Made by a program: the position numbers and the translations under genes. From contig OY720102.1 of the NCBI GenBank assembly GCA_963082875.1, positions 12,126,990 to 12,190,989 of the forward strand: DNA of 64,000 nt. Direction: 5' to 3'. The notes beneath the pieces are model-generated. The model was not told the origin of the DNA and made no database searches. It was given only the letters and a program-made list of their open reading frames with translations. Source of the DNA: Corella eumyota. Lineage: Eukaryota; Chordata; Ascidiacea; Phlebobranchia; Corellidae. Of this stretch, positions 61,401 to 64,000 are shown piece after piece. Every line of letters starts with the position of its first letter. Position 1 is the first letter of the stretch.

Positions 61401-64000
61401 TAAAAAAATATTTCAGAAATTACACTCTTGTTTCAGTTGGTCACTTAAAATAAAGTGTAACTCAAAATTAATCCTATTCACAGATATCTTTGGTTAAGAC
61501 AAACTTTTACACGATTTGTATAATAAAGGTGAAAAATATACATCTAGAACAAATACACTTTTCAGTTCAACAATTTTCGCCTCCTAAAAAACACTAAAAA
61601 CTCAAGTTTAAAATTTTTCTTCAAGTTTACTTTATTTCTAAAAATAGCTTGTTAATTACATTAACAAATACAAAATAATGCAGTAATCAACAGAAATGAA
61701 TTTTAAGTAAAATCGCCTACTAATAAAAGTATGCCTTTCAAAAACAAAATTAACTCAAAAATACTCTTATCCACGGAAATCTTTAGTAAAAGGCGAAAGA
61801 TTTACTCGATATGAATAAAAGTCCGAGTAAAATATTTTTATTGAAACTGAAGTATATTTCACAATTAAATAAATTAATTTGTGGTGTTTGTGATCAGTTA
61901 TAAGTTAAAACAGATACACTTCACTAACAAAAACTCAAATAACAATATAATTTTAACAAACTTCAAGAAAAAGTTTGTTGTAATAAGCAGTCAAAGTTTG
62001 GCCACTGCATTTTCAATGCTAAACACTCGATTATAGCGGTTTTATTAAAATATTACTAAATTATAAAAACTAGCAATAATATTTAAATAGGTTTTTATTA
62101 TTAATTAAATCTCAGTTAAAAATAAAAAAAATATTTCAGAAAAAAGTCAAAATCAATCCTATTCACAGATATCTTTGGTTAAGACAAACATTTACAAGAT
62201 TTGTATAATAAAGGTGAAAAATATACATCTAGAACAAAGACACTTTTCAGTTCAACAATTTTCGCCTCCTAAAAAACACTAAAAACTCAAGTTTAAAACT
62301 TTTCTTCAAGTTTACTTTATTTCTAAAAATAGCTTGTTAATTACATTAACAAATACAAAATAATGCAGTAATCAACAGAAATGAATTTTAGATAAAATCG
62401 CCTACTAATTAAAGTAGGCCTTTCAAAAACAAAATTAACTCAAAAATACTCTTATCCACGGAAATCTTTAGTAAAAGGCGAAAGATTTACTCGTTATGAA
62501 TAAAAGTCCAAGTAAAAGATTTTTATTGAAACTGAAGTATATTTCACAATTAAATAAATTAATTTGTGGTGTTTGTGATCAGTTATAAGTTAAAACAGAT
62601 ACACTTCACTAACAAAAACTTAAATAACAATATAATTTTAACAAACTTCAAGAAAAAGTTTGTTGTAATAAGCAATCCAAGTTTGGCCACTGCATTTTCA
62701 ATGCTAAACACTCGATTATAGCAGTTTTATTAAAATATTACTAAATTATAAAAACTAGCAATAATATTTAAATAGGTTTTTATTATTAATTAAATCTCAG
62801 TTAAAAATAAAAAAAATATTTCAGAAAAAAGTCAAAATCAATCCTATTTACAGATATCTTTGGTTAAGACAAACATTTACACGATTTGTATAATAAAGGT
62901 GAAAAATATACATCTAGAACAAAGACACTTTTCAGTTCAACAATTTTCGCCTCCTAAAAAACACTAAAAACTCAAGTTTAAAACTTTTCTTCAAGTTTAC
63001 TTTATTTCTAAAAATAGCTTGTAAATTACATTAACAAATACAAAATAATGCAGTAATCAACAGAAATGAATTTTAAGTAAAATCGCCTACTAATAAAAGT
63101 AGGACTTTTAAAAACAAAATTAACTCAAAAATACTCTTATCTACGGAAATCTTTAGTAAAAGGCGAAAGATTTACTCGATATGAATAAAAGACCGAGTAA
63201 AATATTTTTATTGAAACTGAAGTATATTTCACAATTAAATAAATTAATTTGTGGTGTTTGTGATCAGTTATAAGTTAAAACAGATACACTTCACTAACAA
63301 AAACTCAAATAACAATATAATTTTAACAAACTTCAAGAAAAAGTTTGTTGTAATAAGCAGTCAAAGTTTGGCCACTGCATTTTCAATGCTAAACACTCGA
63401 TTATAGCAGTTTTATTAAAATATTACTAAATTATAAAAACTAGCAATAATATTTAAATAGGTTTTTATTATTAATTAAATCTCAGTTAAAAATAAAAAAA
63501 ATATTTCAGAAAAAAGTCAAAATCAATCCTATTCACAGATATCTTTGGTTAAGACAAACATTTACACGATTTGTATAATAAAGGTGAAAAATATACATCT
63601 AGAACAAAGACACTTTTCAGTTCAACAATTTTCGCCTCCTAAAAAACACTAAAAACTCAAGTTTAAAACTTTTCTTCAAGTTTACTTTATTTCTAAAAAT
63701 AGCTTGTTAATTACATTAACAAATACAAAATAATGCAGTAATCAACAGAAATGAATTTTAGATAAAATCGCCTACTAATTAAAGTAGGCCTTTCAAAAAC
63801 AAAATTAACTCAAAAATACTCTTATCCACGGAAATCTTTAGTAAAAGGCGAAAGATTTACTCGATATGAATAAAAGTCCGAGTAAAATATTTTTATTGAA
63901 ACTGAAGTATATTTCGCAATTAAATAATATAATTTGTGGTGTTTGTGATCAGTTAAAAGTTAAAACAGATACACTTAATACATTTTACTAACAAAAACTT
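58404..64000. repeat. AT-rich satellite, four-monomer higher-order repeat
   Basis: Monomers counted from AACAAAAACT start at 58414, 59138, 59823, 60508, 61204, 61926, 62611, 63296 and 63990, giving lengths 724, 685, 685, 696, 722, 685, 685 and 694. Monomers four apart share private variants: for example ACTCGAAAAAC in 1 and 5, and TCCAAGTTTGG in 3 and 7. The higher-order unit is therefore about 2.79 kb. Long monomers contain GGTCACTTAAAATAAAGTG, which short ones lack. Each monomer has several inverted repeats, such as AACAAACTT/AAGTTTGTT, AAATCTTT/AAAGATTT, TTACTCG/CGAGTAA and GCCTACT/AGTAGGC. No coding or known RNA gene was recognised. It joins the SL array at a T-run and continues past the window. 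Confidence 0.9.

Noticed and set aside
58404-64000. Hammerhead ribozyme in the satellites
   Set aside because: I looked for the CTGATGA and GAAA core in the 257-bp unit and in the 685-bp monomer and did not find it.

Overview
The window is a small-RNA gene locus from a tunicate, most likely Ciona or a close relative. The identification rests on a 16-base sequence on the minus strand, ATTCTATTTGAATAAG, which matches the trans-spliced leader (SL) of Ciona intestinalis as I remember it. It is followed directly by a 5' splice site (GTAAGT), a 5-bp hairpin and a T-run. It recurs every 256-257 bp, about 145 times. The short ORFs that can be read across these repeats are accidental.

Layout. Bases 1-58403 are a mixed array of SL RNA genes (minus strand, 15 blocks of 2 to 37 copies) and 13 single U2 snRNA genes (plus strand). 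Each U2 gene sits in a 751-bp cassette: about 330 bp of 5' flank, a 189-nt gene and about 230 bp of 3' flank. The U2 copies keep the 5' end ATCGCTTCTCGG, the branch-point pairing sequence GTAGTA, stems IIa and IIb, the Sm site ATTTTTGA and the 3' terminal stem. Nine U2 genes are uninterrupted, although the last (50987-51175) is diverged. Three carry a roughly 480-bp insert and one carries a 5.8-kb retrotransposon.

Mobile elements. (1) 25229-31007 is a non-LTR retrotransposon of the restriction-like-endonuclease type. It has five zinc fingers, a reverse transcriptase, a CCHC motif and a PD-D nuclease, and it lies inside U2 in the sense orientation. It fits the published U2-specific Utopia lineage. 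(2) Three 479-482 bp inserts without coding capacity lie at one exact U2 position, inside GTAGTA. Their downstream junction is the same as that of the Utopia-like element. Each carries a 29-nt antisense match to the U2 5' end, and they differ in the length of a C-run at one end. (3) 51946-57724 is an APE-type, two-ORF element of the Tx1/L1 group. It is inserted in the hairpin loop of one SL RNA gene, in the same orientation as that gene.

58404-64000 is a different, AT-rich satellite. Its monomers are 685-724 bp, arranged in a four-monomer higher-order unit of about 2.79 kb, and each monomer contains several short inverted repeats. It runs off the window end.

Functionally, SL RNA donates the leader in trans-splicing and U2 binds the branch point, so both RNAs serve the same splicing reaction. 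The array appears to be homogenised as one unit by unequal exchange, and it hosts elements that target both RNA genes.
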